This document shows positions 9,636 through 17,574 of a stretch of DNA of 64,000 nt, one piece after another. The notes under the pieces were generated by a model. It was not told the origin of the DNA. It saw nothing but the letters and a program-made list of their open reading frames with translations, and did not search any database. The DNA comes from Solirubrobacter sp963837485 (lineage in GTDB: Bacteria > Actinomycetota > Thermoleophilia > Solirubrobacterales > Solirubrobacteraceae). The stretch lies in NCBI GenBank assembly GCA_963837485.1, contig CAWINP010000026.1:8631-72630 (forward strand), in the 5' to 3' direction. Each line of letters opens with the position of its first letter. The stretch's first letter is position 1. The position numbers and the translations under genes were made by a program.

Positions 9636-10023
9636 GCGCCGCCCGGAGCCAGTCCGGCAGCTCGGCCGCGGCGCCGTCCTGGACCCAGACGTGGCGCGTC
9701 CCCGTGAGCACCGCGATCTCGCCGGAGGCCTCGGCGTAGCCGCGCATGGCGATCTCGAACGAGGACGTGCCGATCTGCTCGCACGCGAGCTCGCAGCGCA
9801 CGAAGTCGTCGAGCCGCAGCGGCCGCAGGTAGCTGCACGACGACCGGACCGCGGGGCACCCGTACCCGCCGGCGAGCAGACCGCTCACCGGGTGCCCGAT
9901 CGCGTGCATCCAGCCCGTGAAGAGCAGCTCCTGCCAGCGGTAGGGCGTCGCGAAGTAGAGGATCGAGGCCGCGTCGACGTCCGCCATCGCCACCCGCAGC
10001 CGCACCTCGTGCAGCGGCGTCAT
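9619..10023 (-). CDS. 4HBT hot-dog acyl-CoA thioesterase
   Basis: 134-residue single hot-dog-fold protein of the 4-hydroxybenzoyl-CoA thioesterase type. Seen: LRVAMADVDAASILYFATPYRWQE (equivalent of the family's DxxxxGxxxY catalytic loop with the Asp in MADVD), RPLRLDDFVRCEL and a final VWVQDG strand. It probably hydrolyses an acyl-CoA in the surrounding acyl-CoA catabolic cluster and may release CoA from a dead-end intermediate. The ATG at 10023 overlaps the stop of the upstream SDR (ATGA), so it is translationally coupled and last in the operon that starts with the thiolase. Its end overlaps the repeat-protein gene convergently by 17 bp. Confidence 0.8.
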   Translation of the reverse strand: MTPLHEVRLRVAMADVDAASILYFATPYRWQELLFTGWMHAIGHPVSGLLAGGYGCPAVRSSCSYLRPLRLDDFVRCELACEQIGTSSFEIAMRGYAEASGEIAVLTGTRHVWVQDGAAAELPDWLRAALSGER

Positions 10024-10670
10024 GCGAGCACCAGCCGGTCGACGACACACTGCGGCGAGAGCCGCAGCAGGAAGGCGAGCGCCTCCGCGACGTCGGAGGC
10101 CGGGATGAGCCGCTCCCGCGGCGCCCCCTCATAGGCGGTCAGGTCGGTGTCGACGGTCCCGGGACAGAGCGCGCAGGAGCGGATGCCGCGCGTGACCAGC
10201 TCCTTGTTCATGGCCTCGGTATACGCGATCAGCCCGGCCTTCGCAGCCGAGTAGACCGACAGCCACGGCTGCCCGTCCACGCCCGCGACCGACGCGACGT
10301 TCACGACCCACGCGCCGGGACGCAGGTGCGGCAGCGCCTCGCGGTAGAAGAGGATCGGCGTGCGCAGGTCGAGCGCGAGCTGGACGTCGAGGCGGCTCGT
10401 CTTGAGCCCACCCACCTCCTGCCCCATCCCGACGCCCGCGTTGTTGACGAGCACGTCGAGGCGCCCGTGCACGTCGGCGTGGTGGGCGACCGCCGCGCGC
10501 ACGGCGTCCTCCTCGAGCAGGTTGGCGGCAAACCAGGCGCAGCCGAGCTCGCGCGCCGCCGCCTCAGGCGCGCGGGAGACGATCGTGACGCCGTAGCCCT
10601 CGTCGAGCAGCCGGCGGGCGAGCGCGCGGCCGATGCCGCGCGAGCCGCCGGTGACGAGCGCCGCTTTCAC
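10020..10670 (-). CDS. Short-chain dehydrogenase/reductase
   Basis: 216-residue classical SDR. TGGSRGIGRALA is the nucleotide-binding TGxxxGxG motif near residue 7, LVNNAGVG is the NNAG motif, and the catalytic Ser in VVNVASVAG precedes YSAAKAG (YxxxK). PGTVDTDL follows as the PG motif. It should oxidise or reduce a hydroxyacyl/ketoacyl or alcohol substrate with NAD(P). The GTG start overlaps the stop of the acyl-CoA dehydrogenase upstream (GTGA) and its TGA overlaps the thioesterase start, so it is the third gene of a tightly coupled thiolase-ACAD-SDR-thioesterase operon. Specificity cannot be read from sequence. Confidence 0.88.
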   Translation of the reverse strand: MKAALVTGGSRGIGRALARRLLDEGYGVTIVSRAPEAAARELGCAWFAANLLEEDAVRAAVAHHADVHGRLDVLVNNAGVGMGQEVGGLKTSRLDVQLALDLRTPILFYREALPHLRPGAWVVNVASVAGVDGQPWLSVYSAAKAGLIAYTEAMNKELVTRGIRSCALCPGTVDTDLTAYEGAPRERLIPASDVAEALAFLLRLSPQCVVDRLVLA

Positions 10671-11962
10671 AGATCGACGGCGTCCAGCAGCGCGGCGAAC
10701 CGCTCCTGCGCGGCCCGCCGGCGGCCCGGCACGTGCTCGGTCGGGACCTCGACCGGCGAGTACGCCGCCAGGATCCGCCGCGCCGCCGACTGGCGGTGGA
10801 CCTCGTCGGCGCCGTCGTAGATGCGCGCGGCGCGCGCGTTGCGGTACATCGACTCCAGCGGCAGGTCGGTCGAGAACCCGAGCGCGCCGTGCACCTGCAG
10901 CGCGCGGTCGATCACGTCATAGAGCACCTGAGCGCCGTAGAACTTGATCAGCGAGATCTCCAGCCGCGCGTTGCGCGCGCCCTCGCGATCGATCTTCCAC
11001 GCCGCGTACAGCGTCATCAGGCGCGCGGCGAGGATCTGCGCGGCGGAGTCCGCGACCCAGTTCTGGACCGACTGCTTCTCGGCCAGCGCAGAGCCGAACG
11101 ACTCGCGCGAGACGGCGCGCTCGCACAGCATCTCGTACGCCCGCTGCGACTGCCCCAGCCAGCGCATGCAGTGCTGGATGCGACCGGGGCCGAGCCGCAG
11201 CTGCGCCAGCCAGAACCCCTGGCCCGACTCCCCCAGCAGCGCGTCGGGCCCCAGGCGGACGTCGCGGTAGACGATCTCCGCGTGCCCGTAGCCGCCCGCG
11301 CGGAAGCGCCCCGCCCCGCCGCCGGGATCCTCCATCGTCGGCACGTCGCGGACGATCTCTACGCCCGCGGCATCCGCGGGCACGAGGAACATCGAGGCGC
11401 GCTTGTGCGGCGCCGCGTCCGGCTCGCTGACCGCCATCACGACCAGCAGGTCGGCGACCGAGCCGTTGGAGGTGAACCACTTGCGCCCGTTGAGCACCCA
11501 GCCGTCGCCCTCGCGTTCCGCGCGGGTCTCGAGCAGCGTCGGATCCGACCCCGCGGTACCCGGCTCGGTCATCGAGAACGCGCTGCGGATCTCGCCCGCG
11601 AGCAGCGGCTCCAGCCAGCGTTCCTTCTGCCCGGGCGTGCCCGCGCTGGCGATCAGCTCGGCGTTGCCGGCATCCGGCGCCTGGCTGCCGAACACCGTCG
11701 GCCCGAACGCGCTGCGCCCGATCACCTCGTTGAGCAGTCCCAGCTGCAGCGCCCCGAAGCCCTGGCCGCCCAGCTCCGGCGCCAGGTGCGCGGCCCACAG
11801 CCCCGCGTCCTTGACCTGCTCGCGCAGCGGCTCGAGCACGCGCGCGAACGCCGCCTCATCGATGCCCTCGAGCACCTCGAGCGCGTACACCTCGCGCTCC
11901 ATGAACGCGCGCGCCCAGTCCAGCTTGGCCTGGAAGGCCGGCTCGGTCGAGAAGTCCCACAT
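10667..11962 (-). CDS. Acyl-CoA dehydrogenase family protein
   Basis: 431-residue FAD flavoenzyme of the acyl-CoA dehydrogenase family: N-terminal helical domain, AFSMTEPGTAGSDP for FAD/substrate contact, WVLNGRKWFTSNG, and a C-terminal helical domain ending in VHGALGFSTDLPLESMYRNARAAR-type flavin and dimer contacts. The usual YEGTxxI position reads YDGADEV, so the catalytic base would be Asp there or a Glu elsewhere, as in long, branched-chain or sterol-type dehydrogenases. It lies between thiolase and SDR, with ATGA overlap upstream and GTGA downstream, placing it in one beta-oxidation-like transcript. The substrate is unknown. Confidence 0.88.
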   Translation of the reverse strand: MWDFSTEPAFQAKLDWARAFMEREVYALEVLEGIDEAAFARVLEPLREQVKDAGLWAAHLAPELGGQGFGALQLGLLNEVIGRSAFGPTVFGSQAPDAGNAELIASAGTPGQKERWLEPLLAGEIRSAFSMTEPGTAGSDPTLLETRAEREGDGWVLNGRKWFTSNGSVADLLVVMAVSEPDAAPHKRASMFLVPADAAGVEIVRDVPTMEDPGGGAGRFRAGGYGHAEIVYRDVRLGPDALLGESGQGFWLAQLRLGPGRIQHCMRWLGQSQRAYEMLCERAVSRESFGSALAEKQSVQNWVADSAAQILAARLMTLYAAWKIDREGARNARLEISLIKFYGAQVLYDVIDRALQVHGALGFSTDLPLESMYRNARAARIYDGADEVHRQSAARRILAAYSPVEVPTEHVPGRRRAAQERFAALLDAVDL

Positions 11963-13122
11963 CAGCTCACACGCTCCACGATCATGGCGACGCCCTGGCC
12001 GCCGCCGACGCACATGGTCTCCAACCCGATCGTGCCGTCGAGCGTGCGCAGGTCGTTGATCAGCGCGGTCATGATGCGGGCGCCGGTCATCCCGAACGGG
12101 TGCCCGAGCGCGATCGCCCCGCCGTGCGGGTTCAGCTGCGCGTCGATGTCGATGTCGAGCGCGTCGCAGACCGGCAGGACCTGCGCGGCGAACGCCTCGT
12201 TGAGCTCGACGACGTCGACGTCGCGGATCGTCATGCCGGCGGCCCGCAGGGCGCGGGTCGACGCGTCGATCGGGCCGACTCCCATGATCTCCGGCTCCAC
12301 GCCGCTGACCGCCGAGGCGAGGATCCGCACCAGCGGCGCCGCGCCGAGCTGCGCGGCCTTGGCCGCGGACATGACGAGCACCGCCGCCGCGCCGTCGCTG
12401 AGCGGGCACGAGTTCCCGGCGGTCACGCTGCCGCCCTCGCGGAACGCTGGCTCCAGCTCGGCCAGGCGCTCGAGCGACGTGTCGGCCCGCGGGCCGTCGT
12501 CGTCGGCGACGACCGTGCCGTCCGCCAGCGTCACCGGCGCGATCTCGCGCGCGAGCACGCCCGTCTCGCGCGCCGCCACCGCACGGCGGTGGGAGCGCAG
12601 CGCGAGCGCATCCATGCGCTCGCGCGAGACCCCCCAGTCCTCGGCGACGTTCTCCGCCGTCTGCCCCATCGGGATGTAGAGGTCGTGCACGTAGTCGGCC
12701 CGCGCAGGATCCACGAAGCGCGGATGACGGTCGTCTTCGCGCCATCCGCGCCCCGCGGTTCGGCTCACGCTCTCCACGCCGGCAGCGACGTAGACGTCGC
12801 CCTCTCCCGCGGCGATCGCGTGGTGGGCCATGCGGATGGCCTGCAGCGACGAGGCGCAGAAGCGGTTGACGGTCATGCCGGGCACGGTCGGCGGCAATCC
12901 CGCCAGCTGACCGGCGACGCGGCCGAGGTTCATTCCCTGCTCGCCGGCGCCGGAGGCGGCGCCGCAGATCACGTCGTCGACCTCCGCGGGATCGAGCGCG
13001 GGGACCTGCGCGAGCAGGACGCGCACCGCGTGCGCGGCGAGGTCGTCCGGACGCACGCTGGCCAGGGAGCCCTTGAACGCCCTGCCGATCGGCGTCCGCG
13101 TGGCGGCCACGATCACGGACAC
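11962..13122 (-). CDS. Thiolase (acetyl-CoA acetyltransferase/3-ketoacyl-CoA thiolase)
   Basis: 386 residues, full length for the thiolase family. NRFCASSLQAI holds the nucleophilic Cys (about residue 89). NPHGGAIALGHPFGMTGAR holds the His and GHPxGxxGAR motif, and the C-terminal CVGGGQG holds the second catalytic Cys. It should release acetyl-CoA or propionyl-CoA at the end of a beta-oxidation round. The GTG start at 13122 makes it the first gene of the minus-strand operon thiolase-ACAD-SDR-thioesterase. It diverges from the IclR gene across a 96-bp region that contains a 34-bp palindrome at 13154-13187. Confidence 0.92.
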   Translation of the reverse strand: MSVIVAATRTPIGRAFKGSLASVRPDDLAAHAVRVLLAQVPALDPAEVDDVICGAASGAGEQGMNLGRVAGQLAGLPPTVPGMTVNRFCASSLQAIRMAHHAIAAGEGDVYVAAGVESVSRTAGRGWREDDRHPRFVDPARADYVHDLYIPMGQTAENVAEDWGVSRERMDALALRSHRRAVAARETGVLAREIAPVTLADGTVVADDDGPRADTSLERLAELEPAFREGGSVTAGNSCPLSDGAAAVLVMSAAKAAQLGAAPLVRILASAVSGVEPEIMGVGPIDASTRALRAAGMTIRDVDVVELNEAFAAQVLPVCDALDIDIDAQLNPHGGAIALGHPFGMTGARIMTALINDLRTLDGTIGLETMCVGGGQGVAMIVERVS

Positions 13123-13153
13123 TCATGAAGCTTTCCGCTGCGGCGAGCAGGCG

Positions 13154-13187
13154 CGCAAACCGCTTCTCTGAGTAGAAACGGGTTGCG
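13154..13187. promoter_or_regulatory. Candidate IclR operator, site 1 (thiolase/IclR promoter)
   Basis: Near-perfect palindrome with arms CGCAAACCGCTTC and GAAACGGGTTGCG around an 8-nt spacer; 11 of 13 arm positions are symmetric. It sits between the divergent thiolase and IclR genes. The left half pattern CGCAA-N-CSSY-TTC-N8-GAAR recurs at 22020 and 33983. A palindromic TTC...GAA core fits operators of IclR-family regulators, but assignment to this IclR protein is inferred. Confidence 0.65.
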
Positions 13188-13218
13188 AGCGGCACCCGCC
13201 GTCGCGGAGGATGCCAAC

Positions 13219-14034
13219 GTGGTCAGTCGTGCCGAGACCCGCGCCCGCCCGCGCAAGGACGGCGTACCCGCCGTCCTCCACGCGGTGGCGATCCTGCGCT
13301 ATCTGCAGGAGGTCGGCAACCGGCCGTCTCCGATGATGGAGATTGCCCGTGCGCTCGAGATCAACACGAGCACGTGCTTCAACATCCTGCGCACGCTCGC
13401 CGACCAGCGGATCCTCAACTACGACGAGGACACGCGCCGCTACTCGCTCGGGATGGCGCTGATCGAGTTCGCCTCGCTGGTCGACAACCACGGCCACGTG
13501 CTCAGCGCGGCGCAGGCGCACGCCGACCGCGTGGCGCGCGACGTCAATCAGGTGTGCCTGATCTTCCGCAAGACCGAGGACGACGCGTTCCTCGTGGTCG
13601 GCAAGGCCGAGGGCCGCCGGCCGCTGAAGGTCACGGCGACGCTCGGCGACCGGATCCCGCCCAACGGGGCGGTCGTCGCCAAGGCGTGGTACGCGTGGTG
13701 CAGCGACGAGGAGGTCGATCGCATGATCTCGCTGCACGGCCTGCCTGCGCGCGCGCCGCACTCGATCACCGGGATGCTCGACTTCAAGCGCGAGCTCGCG
13801 CGTACGCGCGCCCGCGGGTTCTCGATCAGCGTCGGCGAGTACTACGAGGAGCACAACGCGGTGGGCTGCGCCGTGCTCTCGCCCCAGAGCGAGCCGCTGC
13901 TGCTGCTCGTGATCACGGGCTTCGCCTCGCTGATCCCCGTGCAGACGATGGCCGCGCTCGGCCAGCGGCTGCGCGCCGCCGCCGACGCGGCCGCGGCGGA
14001 CGTGTTCGGTACCCCGACGGAAGGGATTACGTGA
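13219..14034 (+). CDS. IclR-family transcriptional regulator
   Basis: 271 residues with an N-terminal winged helix (AVLHAVAILRYLQEVG...MMEIARALEINTSTCFNILRTL, residues ~15-60) and a C-terminal IclR effector domain (YSLGMALIEFASL, then the small-molecule pocket and GFASLIPVQT). Start GTG 13219 is preceded at 8 nt by GGAGG (13206-13210), which decides it over TTG 13183. It is the first gene of a plus-strand catabolic operon and overlaps the next gene (GTGA). IclR proteins often control divergent catabolic genes and bind palindromes such as the one at 13154-13187. The effector is probably an aromatic, acyl or CoA-linked intermediate, which is inference. Confidence 0.9.
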   Translation: MVSRAETRARPRKDGVPAVLHAVAILRYLQEVGNRPSPMMEIARALEINTSTCFNILRTLADQRILNYDEDTRRYSLGMALIEFASLVDNHGHVLSAAQAHADRVARDVNQVCLIFRKTEDDAFLVVGKAEGRRPLKVTATLGDRIPPNGAVVAKAWYAWCSDEEVDRMISLHGLPARAPHSITGMLDFKRELARTRARGFSISVGEYYEEHNAVGCAVLSPQSEPLLLLVITGFASLIPVQTMAALGQRLRAAADAAAADVFGTPTEGIT

Positions 14035-14840
14035 AGATCGAGCCCGCGAGCTATTCGTTCCTGACGGTCGAGGTGCGCGACCGGATCGCGTACATCGAGA
14101 TGAACCGGCCGGAGCGGATGAACGCGTGCGACGCGCGCGAGCACGAGGAGTTCCCGCGCATCCTGCGCGATCTCGCGGGCGACCCCGAGGTGCTCGTCGC
14201 GGTGCTGCACGGCGCGGGCCGCGCGTTCTCGGTCGGCGCGACGTATGAGTGGATGGAGGACCTCACGCGCGACCGGGAGCTGCTGCTCGAGCTGCAGGAC
14301 CAGGTCCGCGAGCTGGTGCACGCGCACATCCACAACGACAAGCCGATCGTGGCGGCGGTCAACGGCTTCGCGACCGGCTCGGGGCTGATGTTCGCCCTGC
14401 TCTCGGACTACATCATCGTCGAGGAGCACGCGCGGATCGCCGACGGCCACATCCAGGCGGCGCTGGCGGCCGGCGACGGCGGGACGATGATCTGGCCGCT
14501 CACCGTCGGCATCACGCGCGCAAAGCGCTATCTGATGACCGGAGACTGGATCGACGCGATCGAGGCCGAGCGTATCGGCCTGGTCACCGAGATCGTCCCG
14601 ACCGGCGAGTCGCTGGGGCGCGCGACGCAGGTGGCCGAGCGCTTCCGCGGCATGCCGCAGCTCGCCGTGCGCTCGACCAAGCGGTCGATCAACCAGTGGC
14701 TCGCGCTCGGCGCCAGCACGAGCTTCGAGCTGTCGGCGTCGCTGGAGATGCAGACGTTCGACACCGGCGGCGAGGAGGTGCGGGCGGCGGTCGCCGGCCT
14801 GCGCGCACAGGTCGCCGCCAAGAAGCAGAGCGCGAGCTGA
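14031..14840 (+). CDS. Enoyl-CoA hydratase/isomerase family protein
   Basis: 269-residue crotonase-fold protein. IEMNRPERMNACD is the N-terminal strand and loop, GAGRAFSVGATYEW is the first oxyanion-hole region, and VNGFATGSGLMFALLSDYIIV is the second, with the GSG turn. GDGGTMIWP stands where hydratases have their catalytic acid loop, so Asp may serve as the acid/base. It would hydrate an enoyl-CoA made by the acyl-CoA dehydrogenases of this island. GTG 14031 overlaps the IclR stop and is preceded by GGAAGGG. It is followed after 1 bp by an SDR gene. Confidence 0.88.
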   Translation: MKIEPASYSFLTVEVRDRIAYIEMNRPERMNACDAREHEEFPRILRDLAGDPEVLVAVLHGAGRAFSVGATYEWMEDLTRDRELLLELQDQVRELVHAHIHNDKPIVAAVNGFATGSGLMFALLSDYIIVEEHARIADGHIQAALAAGDGGTMIWPLTVGITRAKRYLMTGDWIDAIEAERIGLVTEIVPTGESLGRATQVAERFRGMPQLAVRSTKRSINQWLALGASTSFELSASLEMQTFDTGGEEVRAAVAGLRAQVAAKKQSAS

Positions 14841-14841
14841 G

Positions 14842-15684
14842 ATGCGGTCGCCGCGCTTCACCGGCAAGGTCGCGCTGGTCACCGGCGCCGCGCGCGGCCA
14901 GGGGCGCTCGCACGCGGTGCGGCTGGCCGCCGAGGGCGCCGACCTCGTGCTGTGCGACCTGTGCGCGGACATCGGCACGGTGCCGTACGCGCTGGGCTCG
15001 CTCGCCGAGCTGGAGGAGACGGCCCGGCTCGTGGCCGCGCACGGCCGCCGCGCGGTCGTCTGCCAGGCCGACGTGCGCTCGACGGCCGACCTCGAGGCGG
15101 CGGTGGAGCGCGGGCTCGAGGAACTGGGCCAGATCGACGTCCTGGTCGCCAACGCCGGGATCGCCGGCATCGCCACGATCGCCGAGATGACCGACGACGC
15201 GTGGCAGAACATGATCGACGTCAACCTCACCGGCGTCTTCAAGACCATGCGCGCCGTCGTCGGCCACATGGTCTCGCGCGGCTACGGGCGGATCGTGGCG
15301 ACGTCCTCGATCGTCGGGCGCCAGGGCTCGGCCAACATCGGCCACTACGTCGCCGCCAAATGGGGTGTGATCGGGCTCGTCAAGTCGCTCGCCGTCGAAG
15401 TCGCGGCCGACGGCGTGACCGTCAACGCGGTGTGCCCGACGTCGGTCGACAGTCCGATGATCCAGAACGAGGCGTTCCACCGGCTGTTCCTGCCCGACGC
15501 GCAGGAGATCTCGCCCGCCGACGTCGAGGCCGCCTACACGGCGCTGAACCCGATCCCGGTTCCCTGGCTGGCGCCCGGCGACGTCTCGGACGCAGTGCTC
15601 TTCCTCGCCTCCGACGAGGCGCGGTTCATCACCGGCGACGCGCTGCCCGTGGCGCTCGGCTGGAACGCGCGGATGGCCGCATGA
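14842..15684 (+). CDS. Mycofactocin-coupled SDR family oxidoreductase (1)
   Basis: 280 residues. TGAARGQGRSHAVRLAAEGAD is the nucleotide motif in the form characteristic of the mycofactocin-dependent SDR subfamily. These enzymes hold a non-exchangeable NAD and pass electrons to the peptide-derived redox carrier mycofactocin. The subfamily insertion between strand 2 and helix C (CDLCADIGTVPYALGSLAELEET) is present, then ADVRS, VANAGIAG, the catalytic Ser in ATSSIVG and YVAAKWG (YxxxK). It probably oxidises an alcohol or hydroxyacyl intermediate. The ATG follows the hydratase stop by 1 bp. No mftA-F genes are in the window. Confidence 0.88.
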   Translation: MRSPRFTGKVALVTGAARGQGRSHAVRLAAEGADLVLCDLCADIGTVPYALGSLAELEETARLVAAHGRRAVVCQADVRSTADLEAAVERGLEELGQIDVLVANAGIAGIATIAEMTDDAWQNMIDVNLTGVFKTMRAVVGHMVSRGYGRIVATSSIVGRQGSANIGHYVAAKWGVIGLVKSLAVEVAADGVTVNAVCPTSVDSPMIQNEAFHRLFLPDAQEISPADVEAAYTALNPIPVPWLAPGDVSDAVLFLASDEARFITGDALPVALGWNARMAA

Positions 15685-15800
15685 GGGCGACGATTCGCCC
15701 TGCGGGCTCACGTCGCTGGGAGCAATCGCCCGTGCCGACAGGGAATCCCTGGGAGCGCCGGAGGGCCCGGAGCCGGGGGCGATTCTCCCGGGGCGAGGAT
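15685..15800. repeat. Palindrome-rich intergenic cluster inside the operon
   Basis: The only sizeable gap in an otherwise overlapping operon. It contains GGGCGA-CGAT-TCGCCC (15685-15700), a distant inverted pair GGGAGCAATCGCCC (15718-15731) / GGGGCGATTCTCCC (15776-15789), and CAGGGA-A-TCCCTG (15739-15751). It could be a REP-like element, an RNA-processing or attenuation structure, or a remnant. No ORF is supported. Confidence 0.5.
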
Positions 15801-15805
15801 GGCCG

Positions 15806-16612
15806 ATGAGGTTTGCTGATCGCGTCGTCCTGATCACCGGCGGCGCGCGCGGCCAGGGCCGCTCGCATGCCGAGCGCTTCGCCGCCGAGGGCGCGCGCGT
15901 GGCCGTCTGCGACATCGCCTCGGGGTCACTGGAGACGGTGCCGTACCCGGTCGCCACGCGCGAGGAGCTCGCGGACGCCGCCGAGCTGGCCCTGCAGGCC
16001 GACGTGCGCAGCGCGGCGGAGATGGAGCGTGTGGTGGCCGACGTGCTCGACGCGTTCGGCCGCCTCGACGTGCTCGTCTGCAACGCCGGCATCTGCACGT
16101 TCGGCGCGCTGCCGGGCATGGCGCCCGAGCTCTGGCAGACCACGATCGACGTCAACCTCACCGGCGTCTTCAACGCCGTGCGCGCGGCCGCGCCGGCGAT
16201 GGTCGAGCGCGGCTATGGCCGGATCGTCGCGACGGCGTCGATGGCGGGCCGGGCCGGCTGGGAGAACATCGGCCACTACGCGGCCTCCAAGTGGGGCGTG
16301 ATCGGCCTGATCAAGAGCCTCGCGCTCGAGCTGGCGCCGCACGGCGTCACCGCGAACGTCGTCTGCCCGAGCTCGGTGAACACGCCGATGATGCACAACG
16401 ACGCCGCCTACCGGCTGTTCCGGCCGGACCTCGAGAACCCGACGCGCGAGGACGCGCTGCCTGCGTTCGCGAGCGTGAACCTGATCCCCGAGCCCTATGC
16501 GGAGCCGTCCGACATCTCCGACGCGGTCCTCTTCCTCGCCTCCGACGAGGCCCGCTTCATCACCGGCGCGACGCTGTCGCCGTCGATGGGCCTGAGCGCC
16601 TCCAACGTCTGA
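15806..16612 (+). CDS. Mycofactocin-coupled SDR family oxidoreductase (2)
   Basis: 268 residues, paralogous to the SDR at 14842. TGGARGQGRSHAERFAAEGAR is the nucleotide motif of the mycofactocin-linked subfamily, with the insertion (CDIASGSLETVPYPVATREEL), LVCNAGIC, a catalytic Ser in ATASMAG and YAASKWG. The C-terminal FLASDEARFITGA block is shared. Two such enzymes in one operon suggest either sequential oxidations or oxidation of two stereoisomers; which is unknown. A GAGG lies 8 nt before the ATG. The stop overlaps the phosphotransferase start (TGATG). Confidence 0.88.
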   Translation: MRFADRVVLITGGARGQGRSHAERFAAEGARVAVCDIASGSLETVPYPVATREELADAAELALQADVRSAAEMERVVADVLDAFGRLDVLVCNAGICTFGALPGMAPELWQTTIDVNLTGVFNAVRAAAPAMVERGYGRIVATASMAGRAGWENIGHYAASKWGVIGLIKSLALELAPHGVTANVVCPSSVNTPMMHNDAAYRLFRPDLENPTREDALPAFASVNLIPEPYAEPSDISDAVLFLASDEARFITGATLSPSMGLSASNV

Positions 16613-17574
16613 TGCCGCCGGGGATCGACCTGCCGGCGCTGGAGCGCTATCTCGACGCGCCGCTGGAGGCCGAGCTGATCAGCGGCGGGCGCTCGAACCT
16701 GACCTACCGGCTGCGCAGCGGGACGCGCACGTGGGTGCTGCGGCGCCCGCCGCTCGGCAACCGGCTGCCGACCGCGCACGACATGGCGCGCGAGTACACC
16801 GTCCTGCGCGCGCTCGCCGGCGGCCCGGTGCCCGTGCCGCGCGTGCGGTCGCTGTGCACGGACGAGTCGGTGATCGGCGCGCCGTTCTATGTGATGGACG
16901 AGGTCGTGGGCCGGATCGTGCGCCGGCCGGCCGACGTCTATGGCGACACACGCGCCTGCTCGGCCGCGCTGGTCGACGTCCTGAAGGCGCTCCACGGCGT
17001 CGACTACGCGGAGGTCGGGCTCGCTTCCTTCGGGCACCCCGAGGGCTTCATGGAGCGCCAGGTGCGGCGCTGGCACGCACAGCTCGAGCGCGGGCGGGCG
17101 AGGGCGCTGCCGGCGCTCGACGAGCTCGGGCGGCGGCTGGCGTCCTCGGTGCCGACGAGCGGCGCCTCGGCGATCGTGCACGGGGACTACCGGATCGACA
17201 ATGTCGTGCTCGACCCGGACGACGCGGGCCGGATCCTGGCGGTGCTCGACTGGGAGATGGCGACGCTCGGCGATCCGCTGGCCGACGTCGGGATGCTGCT
17301 GATGTACTGGCGCGGGCCTGGCGAGGCGATCGCGTCGGAGGTGCACGCGATCACCGCCGAGCCCGGGTTCTTCTCGCGCGAGGAGGTCGCGGAGCGCTAC
17401 GGCGTCTCGCTGCGCGACGTCCGCTTCTACGTCGCGTTCGCGCACTTCAAGCTCGCGGTGATCGTCGAGGGCATCCATGCCCGCGCGCTCGCCGGCAACA
17501 CGGTCGGCGAGGGCTTCGAGGGCATCGGCGCGATCGGCCCCGCGCTCGCCGCCGCGGGCCTGGAGGCGCTTTGA
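16612..17574 (+). CDS. APH-family phosphotransferase (ACAD10/11-N or LvaA-like)
   Basis: 320-residue protein with the aminoglycoside phosphotransferase/choline kinase fold. ISGGRSNLTYRL is the nucleotide loop, TWVLRRPP holds the ATP-binding Lys/Arg strand, HGDYRIDNVVLD is the Brenner motif with catalytic Asp, and VLDWEMATLGDPLADVGML holds the Mg-binding Asp. This subgroup forms the N-terminal domain of mammalian ACAD10/11 and the LvaA kinase of Pseudomonas levulinate catabolism, which phosphorylate 4-hydroxyacyl-CoA. It overlaps an acyl-CoA dehydrogenase gene directly downstream (TTGA), which fits that role better than antibiotic resistance. The substrate is inferred. Confidence 0.8.
   Translation: MPPGIDLPALERYLDAPLEAELISGGRSNLTYRLRSGTRTWVLRRPPLGNRLPTAHDMAREYTVLRALAGGPVPVPRVRSLCTDESVIGAPFYVMDEVVGRIVRRPADVYGDTRACSAALVDVLKALHGVDYAEVGLASFGHPEGFMERQVRRWHAQLERGRARALPALDELGRRLASSVPTSGASAIVHGDYRIDNVVLDPDDAGRILAVLDWEMATLGDPLADVGMLLMYWRGPGEAIASEVHAITAEPGFFSREEVAERYGVSLRDVRFYVAFAHFKLAVIVEGIHARALAGNTVGEGFEGIGAIGPALAAAGLEAL

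Noticed and set aside
13842..16173. Long minus-strand open frames across the hydratase and SDR genes
   Set aside because: Antisense to clearly conserved proteins; low-complexity translation.
16612..17574. Aminoglycoside resistance gene
   Set aside because: The Brenner motif is shared by many kinases; the overlap with an ACAD gene and the ACAD10/11-like pattern indicate a metabolic kinase.
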